From an uncultured Azohydromonas sp. (GTDB lineage Bacteria > Pseudomonadota > Gammaproteobacteria > Burkholderiales > Burkholderiaceae_C): a stretch of 64,000 nt of DNA. The stretch lies in assembly GCF_937926365.1 (NCBI RefSeq), contig NZ_CALAOH010000019.1, positions 1 to 64,000 on the forward strand. Reading direction: 5' to 3'. Positions 16,003 through 24,100 of the stretch are shown in pieces. How positions within the stretch are numbered: the first letter of the stretch is position 1; each line of letters starts with the position of its first letter. The notes under the pieces are model-generated. The model did no database searches and was not told where the DNA came from. It saw only the letters and a program-made list of their open reading frames with translations. The position numbers and the translations under genes were made by a program.

Positions 16003-17268
16003 GTGCGCCGCAACGAGTCCGAGCGGTCCTGTACCCATTGCGCGGAGCGGCTGTTCAGCGCGGTGGCCTTCTGTCCGTACTGCGGCGCGGCCACCGCGGA
16101 CGCGGCCGGCAGCGCAGCCACTACCGCTACCGCTACCGCCGCGGCACCGCCGGGAGGGCGCACCCTGGACGCACCGGAGCGCCAGCCGAGCCCTGTCCCC
16201 GACGCGCCGGACACCGGGACGAGCCCGCCTGCGGCTGTGCCGCCCTCGGTACCGTCGCCTGCGCCGCAGGCCCCGGCCGCTGGTGTGCCGGTGCCGCCAC
16301 CCGCGCCGGTTTCCGCTTCAGCGCCGTCCGCCGACGCCACCAAGGCCGCTGCGGCGTCCGCGGTGCCGGCACCGGCCATCCCGCCAGGCACGGCCGCCAA
16401 GGGGGACACGGCGAATACGGCGCCACCGTCCCTGCCGCCGGCGCCCACGCGACAGGTGCGCCGCACCGGGCGCACGCCGTGGGTGCTGCTGGCGCTGGCC
16501 GGGCTGGGCCTGGCCGGTTACTGGCAGTTCCGCAGCGTGGACGACGGGCCGTGCCGGCAGGCGCTGGGCGCGTCGGCACGGGCATTGGCACAGGGCGACG
16601 CAGCCGGGGGACGCAGCCAGGCCGTGCTGGCGCTGGGGTCCTGCAAGGGCGATGACGCGGCCAGGGCGCGTGTGTTGCAGGGCCAGGCTGACCAGGCGCT
16701 GGCGGTGCAGGTCGCGTGCGAGCGCGCGCTGCAGGGCGTGGCTTCGCAGCTGGACACGCAGCGGCTGCTCAGCGCCCGCAAGCAGCTCGACGGCCTGGAT
16801 GCGCGCTGCACTCGCTCCGACGGCGCCGCAGTCCTGCGACAGCGCCTGGAGCAGGCGCAGCGTGCGGCCGACGCCAGCGCGGACAGCGTGCGCAAGCAAC
16901 TGGTGCTGGGCGACACGCGCGGGGCGCAGGCGAGCCTCGACCGGCTGCAAGGCCAGAACCGCGAACACGCCGAGCTGCCGGCCCTGCGGGCCGAGGTGCG
17001 CGCGGCCATTGCCGCGCAAAAGCCCGCGCCGGCGCCTCGCCAGGTCGTGCAGCCGCCGCCCAGTTCCGTGCCCGGGCCGCCGTTGCTGGCACAGGACTTC
17101 CTGCGCCAGGCCGAGCGCGCACTGGCGCAGTCCCGCTTCGACGCGGCGCGCACCTACGTGGACAGCGCGCTGCGCATCGACCCGTCCAATGCGCAGGCGG
17201 GCAGTCTGCTGCGCCGCATCCAGGAGCGCGAGCTGCAGGTGCTGCGCGAGGAGACCACCATCCGCTGA
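16003..17268 (+). CDS. Zinc-ribbon, single-pass membrane, TPR-like protein
   Basis: 421 residues starting at GTG 16003, six bases after the tubulin-like gene. The N-terminus holds a zinc ribbon with C10/C13 and C24/C27 (CTHC, CPYC). A Pro/Ala/Thr-rich linker spans about 35-150. One membrane helix follows at about 158-176 (VLLALAGLGLAGYWQF), so the ribbon should be cytoplasmic and the rest periplasmic. The C-terminal 230 residues are helical with Gln/Ala/Arg-rich repeats and end in a TPR-like unit (LRQAERALAQSRFDAARTYV). Similar ribbon-plus-membrane-helix proteins often act as membrane docking factors. Function here is inferred from position. Confidence 0.75.
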   Translation: MRRNESERSCTHCAERLFSAVAFCPYCGAATADAAGSAATTATATAAAPPGGRTLDAPERQPSPVPDAPDTGTSPPAAVPPSVPSPAPQAPAAGVPVPPPAPVSASAPSADATKAAAASAVPAPAIPPGTAAKGDTANTAPPSLPPAPTRQVRRTGRTPWVLLALAGLGLAGYWQFRSVDDGPCRQALGASARALAQGDAAGGRSQAVLALGSCKGDDAARARVLQGQADQALAVQVACERALQGVASQLDTQRLLSARKQLDGLDARCTRSDGAAVLRQRLEQAQRAADASADSVRKQLVLGDTRGAQASLDRLQGQNREHAELPALRAEVRAAIAAQKPAPAPRQVVQPPPSSVPGPPLLAQDFLRQAERALAQSRFDAARTYVDSALRIDPSNAQAGSLLRRIQERELQVLREETTIR

Positions 17269-17340
17269 GCCTCACCGTGGCCGGTTGCCGCCCGGCGATG
17301 CTTTCCGTCAGCCTCCATCGCATCAGGAGCTTCGTTCCAT

Positions 17341-18045
17341 ATGACAAGCCTTCGAGTCGTTCAGCAGGCGCTCACCGGCGCCGTCGTCGCATCGCTACTG
17401 GCGGGATGCGCGTCACCCGCGGGCGGTCCCGGTTGGGGCCAGGGCGGGAGCGAGGATCCCTGCAGCGTCGGCACCGGCGCCGTGGCCGGCGCCGCCGTCG
17501 GTGCGCTCATCGGTGCCATGGCCGGCGACCGCCGGACGGCTGCGAAAGGCGCGGTGATCGGCGGCGCGGCCGGCGCGCTGCTGTGCGTGGCGGTCAACGT
17601 CCAATCGCGCCAGACCAAGCCCGCCGCGCAGGTGGACCGCGAGTACGAGCGCACGCGGGGCCGCCTGCCCGAGCAGCCGCAGCTGGTGTCCTACACGCCC
17701 GCGGTGTCGCCGCCGGTGGTGCAGCGCGGGCGGCCGGTGCGGGTGAATTCCACGCTGGAGCTGGTCAACGGCAGCGTGCAACCGGTGAACGCGGTGCGGG
17801 AGGAAATCGTGGTCTTCAGCCAGGACGGCCAGCCGATCAAGAGTGGCGGCAAGCCGTTCACGGCCGCGTCCGCCGGCCGCTTCGAGAACAGCTTCGAAGT
17901 GACGCTGCCGCAGAGCGCCCCGCAAGGCGTGTATGCGATGAAGACCAACGTCTTCGTCAACGACCGGTTGGCGGCCACCCGCGACCTGCAGACACGGCTG
18001 GTGTGGGACGGGCGCGAGGCGGTGGTGGTGGCGGGCGCGCACTGA
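17341..18045 (+). CDS. Glycine-zipper lipoprotein
   Basis: 234-residue predicted lipoprotein, last gene of the plus-strand unit. The signal peptide ends in the lipobox LLAGC with Cys at about residue 23. A glycine-zipper segment follows (GTGAVAGAAVGALIGAMAG and GAVIGGAAGALL, about 44-84), of the kind found in OmpA-type or YMGG proteins. Then comes a beta-rich domain of about 130 residues (NSTLELVNG, GRFENSFEVTLP, MKTNVFVND) that could be immunoglobulin-like. It starts 72 bp after the TPR protein, the largest gap in the unit. Outer-membrane or periplasmic placement is expected; an envelope component of the tubulin-like system is plausible. Confidence 0.78.
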   Translation: MTSLRVVQQALTGAVVASLLAGCASPAGGPGWGQGGSEDPCSVGTGAVAGAAVGALIGAMAGDRRTAAKGAVIGGAAGALLCVAVNVQSRQTKPAAQVDREYERTRGRLPEQPQLVSYTPAVSPPVVQRGRPVRVNSTLELVNGSVQPVNAVREEIVVFSQDGQPIKSGGKPFTAASAGRFENSFEVTLPQSAPQGVYAMKTNVFVNDRLAATRDLQTRLVWDGREAVVVAGAH

Positions 18046-18070
18046 GCCAGGGTGCGGTCCGGTACGGCGC

Positions 18071-18496
18071 TCAAGCCACTTGCAGTCCCTGCTCCGCGGC
18101 CCAGGCGCACAGGGCCTCCTTGGTTTCGCGGGCTTCGAAGTCGTACCAGGCTTCGAGCTGGCCGCGCTGCAGCAGCAACTCCTTGAAGCGGGCGTAGGCG
18201 CCGTGCTCGGTGAAGTAGTCGTGCACGGTTTCGTGGTCCTCGGGCAGGAAGCGCTCGGTGAACAGGAAGGCCAGGCGGTTGCCAAGGCTCAGGTCCTGCC
18301 GGGTCGGCACGGGCAGGTAGCGGCTGCGGTCATCCAGGTCCGGCGGCAGCACGTCGTCGTGGGCCTCGGACCGGTACACGACCGTCCCGCTGTCCAGCGC
18401 GATGAAGGCGGCCTGCTCGAAGGGACCGAAGGGGACGGTGGCGCTGGCGAACTCGAAGGCGTCGCTGAGGTCGGCGTACTGGATTGGGGTGGGCAT
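18071..18496 (-). CDS. UPF0158 family protein
   Basis: 141-residue soluble acidic protein of the UPF0158 family, biochemical function unknown. The diagnostic features are a short N-terminal strand-helix part (DLSDAFEFAS), the central FIALDSGTVVYRSE strand region, the LPVPTRQDLSLGNRLAF stretch, and the C-terminal YFTEHGAYARFKELL...WYDFEARETKEAL core. The gene converges on the glycine-zipper lipoprotein, leaving 25 bp. ATG 18496 is chosen because family members begin shortly before the DLSDAFEF segment; longer upstream frames are compositionally unlike it. Confidence 0.82.
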   Translation of the reverse strand: MPTPIQYADLSDAFEFASATVPFGPFEQAAFIALDSGTVVYRSEAHDDVLPPDLDDRSRYLPVPTRQDLSLGNRLAFLFTERFLPEDHETVHDYFTEHGAYARFKELLLQRGQLEAWYDFEARETKEALCAWAAEQGLQVA

Positions 18497-18725
18497 GGTG
18501 GAGGGCAGGGGTTGTGGGCGCACCGACGCCTGGAAAGGGTGGGTCCTGCATGCCCACCAGGCTCGACGCGGGCTTGAGCCACCATTGTCGGCCGTGACCC
18601 AGCGCAATACGGCGGGCGGGCAGGCGGTATCCAATGACGGTTCGATCAATGTCAATGTCCATCGCCGCAACGGGCGTGTTGCCTCGTGCAGCCCGCGGCT
18701 TGGGACCCGGCCTGGAGCGCTGTCA

Positions 18726-18950
18726 ATGGCCAAGAAATTCCCTATCCATCCCGCCAACCCTCACCGCGTGTGCTGGGGCTGCGACCAGTACTGCGCGGCC
18801 GACTCGATGGCCTGCGGCAACGGCTCGGTGCGAACGCAGCATCCGGCGGAGCTGTTCGGCGAGGACTGGGCTGAGTGGGGCCTGGATGCGCCCGCCGAGC
18901 CCGCATCCGGCACGCAAGCCGGGCCGTCGGCGGGCTTCAGCGGCGCCTGA
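18726..18950 (+). CDS. DUF3079 family small cysteine-rich protein
   Basis: 74-residue protein starting MAKKFPIHPANPHRVCWGC. Five cysteines sit in the first 35 residues (CWGC, YC, MACG pattern), which could bind a metal. The strongly conserved GSVRTQHPAELFGEDW stretch follows and is the family signature. The C-terminal 20 residues are low-complexity. The upstream gap 18497-18725 is shared with the divergent UPF0158 gene. Function unknown; the family is common in Burkholderiales and Pseudomonas. Confidence 0.8.
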   Translation: MAKKFPIHPANPHRVCWGCDQYCAADSMACGNGSVRTQHPAELFGEDWAEWGLDAPAEPASGTQAGPSAGFSGA

Positions 18951-18986
18951 GCGCCGACAGCAGCCAGGGCGGACGGCGCGGGCGGC

Positions 18987-19628
18987 TCAGGCATCGAACC
19001 GGCACGCCTCTTCCCCGTGCGGAGCGGCCCGGAACGCCGGCAGCTCCTCGGCATGCGCGGACAGCGCTGCCAGCGCGGGGTGCTGCTCCGGCGCCACCAG
19101 GCCCGGCAGGGCGCGCTGGGTGAAGTGCCAGAACACGGCGGTGCTGAGCGCCGGCTGCGCCAGCGTGTCGCCCTCGGTGACGGGCGGGCGCTGCGCGAAT
19201 TCGGCCTCCAGCGCGGCGTAGGCCGCGCGCACCTGATCCTCGATGCGCCCGGCCCAGGGCGCGTGCTGCTTCTCGGCCGGGCGCAGGTTGCGTTCGTAGA
19301 ACAGCGCCACGCTCTTGTCGCCGGCCGCCAACGCCAGCCCCAGCAGGTGCAGCGCCTGCTGGTAGGCCAGCGGGTCGGCGGGCATGAGGCTGCGCGGACG
19401 CGCCAGGCGCTCGGCGTAGTCCAGGATCAGCGTGGAGTCGGCGAGCACGATGCCGTCCTCGCTCACCAGCGTGGGCACGCGCACCACGGGGTTGATCCGC
19501 CTGAACGGCTCCATGTGCCTGAACACCGACAGCGGCTGATGCTCGAAGCGCAGCCCCAGCATCTGCAGCGACACCGCCACGCGGCGGACGTAGGGCGAGT
19601 CGAGCATGCCCACGAGTTTCATCAGCAT
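18987..19628 (-). CDS. Glutathione S-transferase family protein
   Basis: 213 residues. The N-terminal thioredoxin-like domain (1-80) contains the active-site-type SPYVRRVAVSL near residues 11-21 and the cis-Pro/glutathione-binding VRVPTLVSEDG...ADSTLILDYAE motif. The C-terminal domain is all-helical. It is probably a cytoplasmic detoxification or repair enzyme; substrate unknown. A GGGAGGA ribosome site lies six bases before ATG 19628; a second ATG two codons in is possible. It follows the M48 protease gene on the same strand after 46 bp. Confidence 0.88.
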   Translation of the reverse strand: MLMKLVGMLDSPYVRRVAVSLQMLGLRFEHQPLSVFRHMEPFRRINPVVRVPTLVSEDGIVLADSTLILDYAERLARPRSLMPADPLAYQQALHLLGLALAAGDKSVALFYERNLRPAEKQHAPWAGRIEDQVRAAYAALEAEFAQRPPVTEGDTLAQPALSTAVFWHFTQRALPGLVAPEQHPALAALSAHAEELPAFRAAPHGEEACRFDA

Positions 19629-19674
19629 GGGGTTCCTCCCGGCGGGTTGATGGATGGGTTCGGCCCCGGCTGCT

Positions 19675-20511
19675 TCAGTGCGCCGGGGTGCCGACGGCCC
19701 GGGCCTGGTACAGCGGCATCACCTTGGGCACCGCCGCTTCCAGCGCGGCGATGCGGTTGCTGCTGTTGGGGTGGGTGCTGAAGAATTGCACCGGCTCCTG
19801 GCCGCCGGCGAGGCGCTGCATCTTGCGCCAGACGTTCGGGGCTGCGCGCGGGTCGTAGCCGGCGCGGGCCATGAGCTCCACGCCCATCACGTCGGCTTCG
19901 AGCTCCATGTCGCGCGAGAAGGGCAGGTGCAGGAAGAACTGCGCCCCCACCGCGGCCAGTGCGCCGGCGGCGCTGGAATTGCTGGAGGCCGCGATGCCCT
20001 GCACCACGGCGCCCGAGAGCGCCTGCTGCGACACCTGCTCGCGCGAGTGCTCGCGCAGCGCGTGGGCAATCTCGTGGCCCATCACGGCGGCGAGCTCGTC
20101 GTCGCTGAGGTCGAGCTTGCGCACGATGCCGGTGTAGACGCCGATCTTCCCGCCCGGCGCGCAGAACGCGTTGACCTCCTCGGCGTCGAAGACGTTGATC
20201 TCCCAGGCCCACTGCGCGGCGTCGGGCCGGAACACCGGCACCTCCTTGATGAGCCGGAAACCGATGTCGCGCACGCGCTTGGTGATGACGGGATCGTTGT
20301 TGAGTTTCCCTTTGCTGCTGGCCGCCGAGGAGAGCTGGTTGAAGCCCTTGGCCGCCTCGGCATTGACGGTGGCGGCGGGGACCATGAGCAACTGCTGGCG
20401 CTGGATGCCCACGGCGCCGGGTGCCGTGCTGGTGGCGCAGGCGGCCAGCAGCGCCGCCGTGCCCAGCGCGGCGAGGAGGTGCCGGGTGCGGGTGAGTGGA
20501 TGTAGTGCCAT
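19675..20511 (-). CDS. M48-family metalloprotease lipoprotein (BepA/LoiP-like)
   Basis: Periplasmic zinc protease, 278 residues. The signal peptide ends in lipobox LLAAC (C25). The zinc site HEIAH has H146, E147 and H150, and a downstream MELEADVMG supplies the third ligand. This layout is that of M48 periplasmic proteases such as LoiP and YcaL, which degrade misfolded outer-membrane proteins. It lacks the C-terminal TPR of BepA. ATG 20511 gives a compact signal peptide; 26 further upstream codons are open but would spoil it. Downstream on the same strand is the GST gene. Confidence 0.88.
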   Translation of the reverse strand: MALHPLTRTRHLLAALGTAALLAACATSTAPGAVGIQRQQLLMVPAATVNAEAAKGFNQLSSAASSKGKLNNDPVITKRVRDIGFRLIKEVPVFRPDAAQWAWEINVFDAEEVNAFCAPGGKIGVYTGIVRKLDLSDDELAAVMGHEIAHALREHSREQVSQQALSGAVVQGIAASSNSSAAGALAAVGAQFFLHLPFSRDMELEADVMGVELMARAGYDPRAAPNVWRKMQRLAGGQEPVQFFSTHPNSSNRIAALEAAVPKVMPLYQARAVGTPAH

Positions 20512-20947
20512 GGCGTAGGACCTTGATCGGTGCGGATCAGAGATCAGCTTGCGGAAGGGTTGCATTGTCGACAACGGGCCTGGCTCCACAGCGGTGCACT
20601 TGCGAACGGCCCTGCTCAGGTTGGCCTGCCCGGTCCGCGCGACACACGAGGCGCAAGCAGTGCCGGGCGCGCGTGGGCGCCGGCATGGAACGGGGAATCC
20701 CTTCGCGGCGCTGAGAGCGGTTACAAACTAATAAGCTTTGATCCTTCAATGCCGTTTCCGAAAGCCGATAAAGCATTGAAACAGCGCGCGAGGAAAAAAG
20801 GCTCCATTTCATGAATTGGGGCCGCTGGCCCTTGCCGTCCATCGAATCATCACGGCTTCGCGTATTTCAAGCCAGGGCCGTCCTTGCCACGGCCGTGCCA
20901 GGAATCCATGTCGGGCTTTCCGTCCATTTCAATACTGGGCATTGGGT
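20512..20947. other. 436-bp divergent intergenic region
   Basis: Between the M48 protease (minus) and the Rmf-domain gene (plus). The left half is GC-rich with no clear motif. The right half (about 20710-20830 and 20930-20990) is markedly AT-richer than the window average, with runs such as ACAAACTAATAAGCTTTGAT and GGAAAAAAGG, and probably carries promoters for the plus-strand gene. Short open frames here lack ribosome sites and coding character, so none is called. Confidence 0.5.
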
Positions 20948-21202
20948 ATGCATGTTTTTTCTGCCTTGGACACGGATTCCGATAATGGCAACAGCAAATT
21001 CTGGAAGGAAGGGTTCGAGGCGGGAAAAGCTTTGAACAGCCGTTGTCCCTACCGGGCGGGATCGCCACAGGCCCGGGATTGGCTGGAGGGCTGGGCCGCT
21101 GGAATCCACGAGCCTGGCGAGTGTGTCCAGGCCCGCGAGGAACATGAGAATCCGCCGGCGGGGCGCTGGCGGGCGTGGTTCAGGAGTTTGTTGGGGCGCT
21201 GA
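20948..21202 (+). CDS. Ribosome-modulation-factor-domain protein
   Basis: 84-residue protein whose core, FWKEGFEAGKALNSRCPY followed by ARDWLEGWAAG, matches the Rmf family pattern G-x3-G-x6-CPY-x6-R-x2-WL-x-GW. Rmf in E. coli dimerises 70S ribosomes into inactive 100S particles in stationary phase. Here the domain is central, with a 16-residue N-terminal extension and a basic Trp/Arg-rich tail (WRAWFRSLLGR) that Rmf lacks. ATG 20948 is the only ATG close before the domain; no strong ribosome site precedes it. The AT-rich upstream region suggests its own promoter. Whether it binds ribosomes is inference. Confidence 0.68.
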   Translation: MHVFSALDTDSDNGNSKFWKEGFEAGKALNSRCPYRAGSPQARDWLEGWAAGIHEPGECVQAREEHENPPAGRWRAWFRSLLGR

Positions 21203-21358
21203 GGGAGCGGGCTCAGGCCTTGCCTTTTGCTTTTTCCCTCTTGCGTCAAACCGGCTCGCACACGGCACCGATAAATGCGGTGCCACTGCCGTGGCTGAGA
21301 GCCATGCAAACAGTGCAAGGGCCCGGAAGACGCGCAGGGCAAGGCCTGGCCCCGAACT

Positions 21359-24052
21359 TCACAACACGTGCGTCACCAGCTTGAAATCCGGGTCCTCGTC
21401 AAAGGCCTTGACGGTGAACCCCAGGCTGCGCATGAGTTTCAGCATGTTCGGGTTATTGGCCAGGACCAAGCCGTCGATTTCGGTCAAACCCTTGTCGCGC
21501 GCGACTTCCATGATGCTTTCCATCAAGCGTGAGCCGATGCCCTTGCCCGCGAAATCGTCCGCCACCAGCAGCGAGAACTCGCAGCTGGACTGGTCCGGGT
21601 TGGTGATGTAGCGCGACACGCCGATGACGCGCTCGGTTTCCACCATGTCGCCTTCGGTATTGGCGTTGCGCTGCTTCACCACCGCCACCAGCGCCATTTC
21701 GCGGTCGTAATCGATCATGGTCAGCCGCGCCAGCATCGAGGGCGGCAATTCCGTCATCGACGAGACGAAGCGGAAATACCGGCTCTCGGCCGAGACGCAG
21801 TGCACCAGGTCCTGGAGTTTCTGCGCGTCGTCCGGGCGGATCGGGCGCACCAGGTATTCGCCGCCGCCGCGCAGCGGCCACAGCTGCTCGTAGCGCGCCG
21901 GGTAGGGCGAAATGCATAGGTGCGGATAGTCGCTGCCGCGACCGCCCGCGGACGGCGTGGGCGCGTTGTCGATCACGATGCGCGCGTCCACCGCCACCGC
22001 GCCGCTGGCGTCCACGATGATCGGGTTGATGTCCATCTCGCGCAGCTGCGGCAGCGCGCACACCATCTCCGACACCCGCAGCAGCACCTGCTCCAGCGCG
22101 TCGAAGTCCACCGGCTCGGCACCGTGCCACTCGCCCAGCGTCTCGGCCACGCGCGAGCGCTCGATCAGCCGCCGCGCCAGGAAGCGGTTGAGCGGCGGCA
22201 GCTCCATCGCCCGGTCGTTGATCAGCTCCACCATCGTGCCGCCGCCGCCGAAGACGATCACGCGGCCGAAGGGCTCGTCCGTCATCAGCCCGACGTGGAT
22301 CTCGCGCCCGCGCCGCGCGCGCGCCATGCGCTGCACCGTCACGCCGTTGATGCGCGCATCGGGCTCCATGCGGCGCACGCGCTCGACCATGTCGTTGTAG
22401 GTGTCGCGCGCCGCGGTGGCGGTCATGATGCCCAGCGCCACGCCGTGCACGTCGGACTTGTGCGTGATGTCCGGCGAGTCGATCTTCAGCGCCACCGGGA
22501 AGCCCATCTGCGTGGCGATCATCATCGCCTCGTGCGCGCTGCGCGCCAGCACCGTCTCGGTCACGCCGATGTGGAAGGCCGACAGCAGCGTCTTGCTCTC
22601 CATCTCGGTGAGCACCTTGCGCCGCTCGGCCAGCACGCTCTCGATCACCAGCCGCGCGCCCTCGATGTCGGGCTTGGCCAGCGAGGACAGCGGCGCCGGC
22701 GTCTGCTGCAGCAGCATCTGGTTCTGATAGAAGCTGGCGATGTTGCCGAACGCGCCCACCGCCGCCTCGGGCGTGCGGAAGCTGGGAATGCCCACCGTGC
22801 CCAGCAGCTCGCGCGCCTGGACCACCGAGGCATCGCCCATCCAGCACGCCAGCAGCGGCTTGGCCATCTGGCGCTTGATGTCCACCAGCGCCTTGGCGAT
22901 GTCCTCGGGGTTGGTGCCCGCCTTGGGCGAGAAGATGGCGAGCACGCCGTCGATCTCGCGGTCCTTGTCCGCGGCCTGGATCGCGGCGCGGAAATGCGCC
23001 GGGCTGGCGTGCTCGCCCAGGTCGATCAGGTCCGACAGCGAGGCGTGGGGCAGCAGCTGCGGCGCCAGCGCCGACTTGCTGGCGTTGGACAGGCGGCCGA
23101 GCATCAGCCCGATCTCGCCGATCCAGTCCGCCGCCAGCACGCCGGGGCCGCCGCCGTTGGTGACGACGGCCAGGCGCTTGCCCACCGGGCGGTAGCGCGA
23201 GGCCAGGCACTTGGCCGCCGAGAACAGCTCCACGAAGGAGCGAACCCGAACCGCGCCGGCGCGGCGCAGCGCGGCGTCGAACACTTCGTCGCTGCCGACG
23301 ATGGAGCTGCTGTGCGTCTGCGCCGCCAGGTTGCCCGCGAGCTTGCGCCCGGACTTGAGCACCACCACCGGCTTGGCATTGGCCGCCGTGCGCAGCGCGC
23401 TCATGAAGCGGCGCGCGTCCGAGATGCCCTCCAGGTACACCACGATGGAGTGGGTCTGCGCGTCGTTGGCCAGGAAGTCCAGCACGTCGGCGATGCCCAG
23501 CGAGGTGTGCGGGCCCAGCGAGACGACGGTGGAGAAGCCCACGCCGTTGCGGTCGGCCCAGTCCAGCATCGAGGCCGTCAGCGAGCCCGACTGCGACACC
23601 AGCGCCAGCGGGCCCGGGCGCGCCGGCATGCCCAGCGCACTGGCGTTGAGCTTGTGGTGCGGGCGCAGGAAACCCAGGCAGTTGGGGCCCAGCAGCTGGA
23701 TGCGCTCGCGCCGCGCGATGCGGTGCAGCTCGGACGCCGCCGCGGCGTCCAGCCCCCCGGTGAGCACCATCGCCGCGCGGCAGCGCATGCGACCGGCCAC
23801 TTCCAGCGCCGCCGCCACGTCCGGGCCCTGCAGCGCGATCAGCGCCAGGTCAGCCCGCGCCTGCGCCAGGTCCGCCAGCGTCGCGCTGCCGCGGATGTCC
23901 ACGAACTTGAGATCGCCCTTGAAGGGCTCGGCCGTCAGCGCGGCGTGCACCGTGCGGGCGTGGTCGGTCCAGGTGTCCGGCGCCTCGGGGTCGCCGACGA
24001 AGGCGATGATCGAGCGCGGGGCGAAGAGCGGGGTGAGGTAGTGCTTGTCCAT
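21359..24052 (-). CDS. Acyl-CoA synthetase (NDP-forming)-like/GNAT protein acetyltransferase (PatZ type)
   Basis: 897-residue two-part enzyme of the PatZ/Pat family, which acetylates lysines of metabolic enzymes such as acetyl-CoA synthetase. Order: CoA-binding domain (1-135, RSIIAFVGDP), succinyl-CoA-ligase-like domain (150-290, GPLALVSQSGSLTASMLDW), a third ligase-like region (300-450), ATP-grasp_5 (480-690, GFPVALKIDSPDITHKSDV, GRVIVFGGGG), and a GNAT domain at about 730-895 (VADDFAGKGIGSRLMESIM). The catalytic His of true NDP-forming synthetases is not evident. The gene follows the deacetylase-family gene on the same strand after 48 bp, suggesting a paired acetylation/deacetylation unit. 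Confidence 0.9.
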   Translation of the reverse strand: MDKHYLTPLFAPRSIIAFVGDPEAPDTWTDHARTVHAALTAEPFKGDLKFVDIRGSATLADLAQARADLALIALQGPDVAAALEVAGRMRCRAAMVLTGGLDAAAASELHRIARRERIQLLGPNCLGFLRPHHKLNASALGMPARPGPLALVSQSGSLTASMLDWADRNGVGFSTVVSLGPHTSLGIADVLDFLANDAQTHSIVVYLEGISDARRFMSALRTAANAKPVVVLKSGRKLAGNLAAQTHSSSIVGSDEVFDAALRRAGAVRVRSFVELFSAAKCLASRYRPVGKRLAVVTNGGGPGVLAADWIGEIGLMLGRLSNASKSALAPQLLPHASLSDLIDLGEHASPAHFRAAIQAADKDREIDGVLAIFSPKAGTNPEDIAKALVDIKRQMAKPLLACWMGDASVVQARELLGTVGIPSFRTPEAAVGAFGNIASFYQNQMLLQQTPAPLSSLAKPDIEGARLVIESVLAERRKVLTEMESKTLLSAFHIGVTETVLARSAHEAMMIATQMGFPVALKIDSPDITHKSDVHGVALGIMTATAARDTYNDMVERVRRMEPDARINGVTVQRMARARRGREIHVGLMTDEPFGRVIVFGGGGTMVELINDRAMELPPLNRFLARRLIERSRVAETLGEWHGAEPVDFDALEQVLLRVSEMVCALPQLREMDINPIIVDASGAVAVDARIVIDNAPTPSAGGRGSDYPHLCISPYPARYEQLWPLRGGGEYLVRPIRPDDAQKLQDLVHCVSAESRYFRFVSSMTELPPSMLARLTMIDYDREMALVAVVKQRNANTEGDMVETERVIGVSRYITNPDQSSCEFSLLVADDFAGKGIGSRLMESIMEVARDKGLTEIDGLVLANNPNMLKLMRSLGFTVKAFDEDPDFKLVTHVL

Positions 24053-24100
24053 GAGCTTTGATGGGCCGGGCAGGCGGGATCGGGCCCGGCCCTGTTCCTC

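Noticed and set aside
12417..16655. Plus-strand frame of about 1400 codons shifted relative to the tubulin-like gene
   Set aside because: Gly/Ala/Arg-only composition and it runs through the junction of two real genes; a frame shadow.
20496..20814. Several short open frames between the M48 protease and the Rmf-domain gene
   Set aside because: Overlapping in different frames, no ribosome sites, and located in probable promoter sequence.
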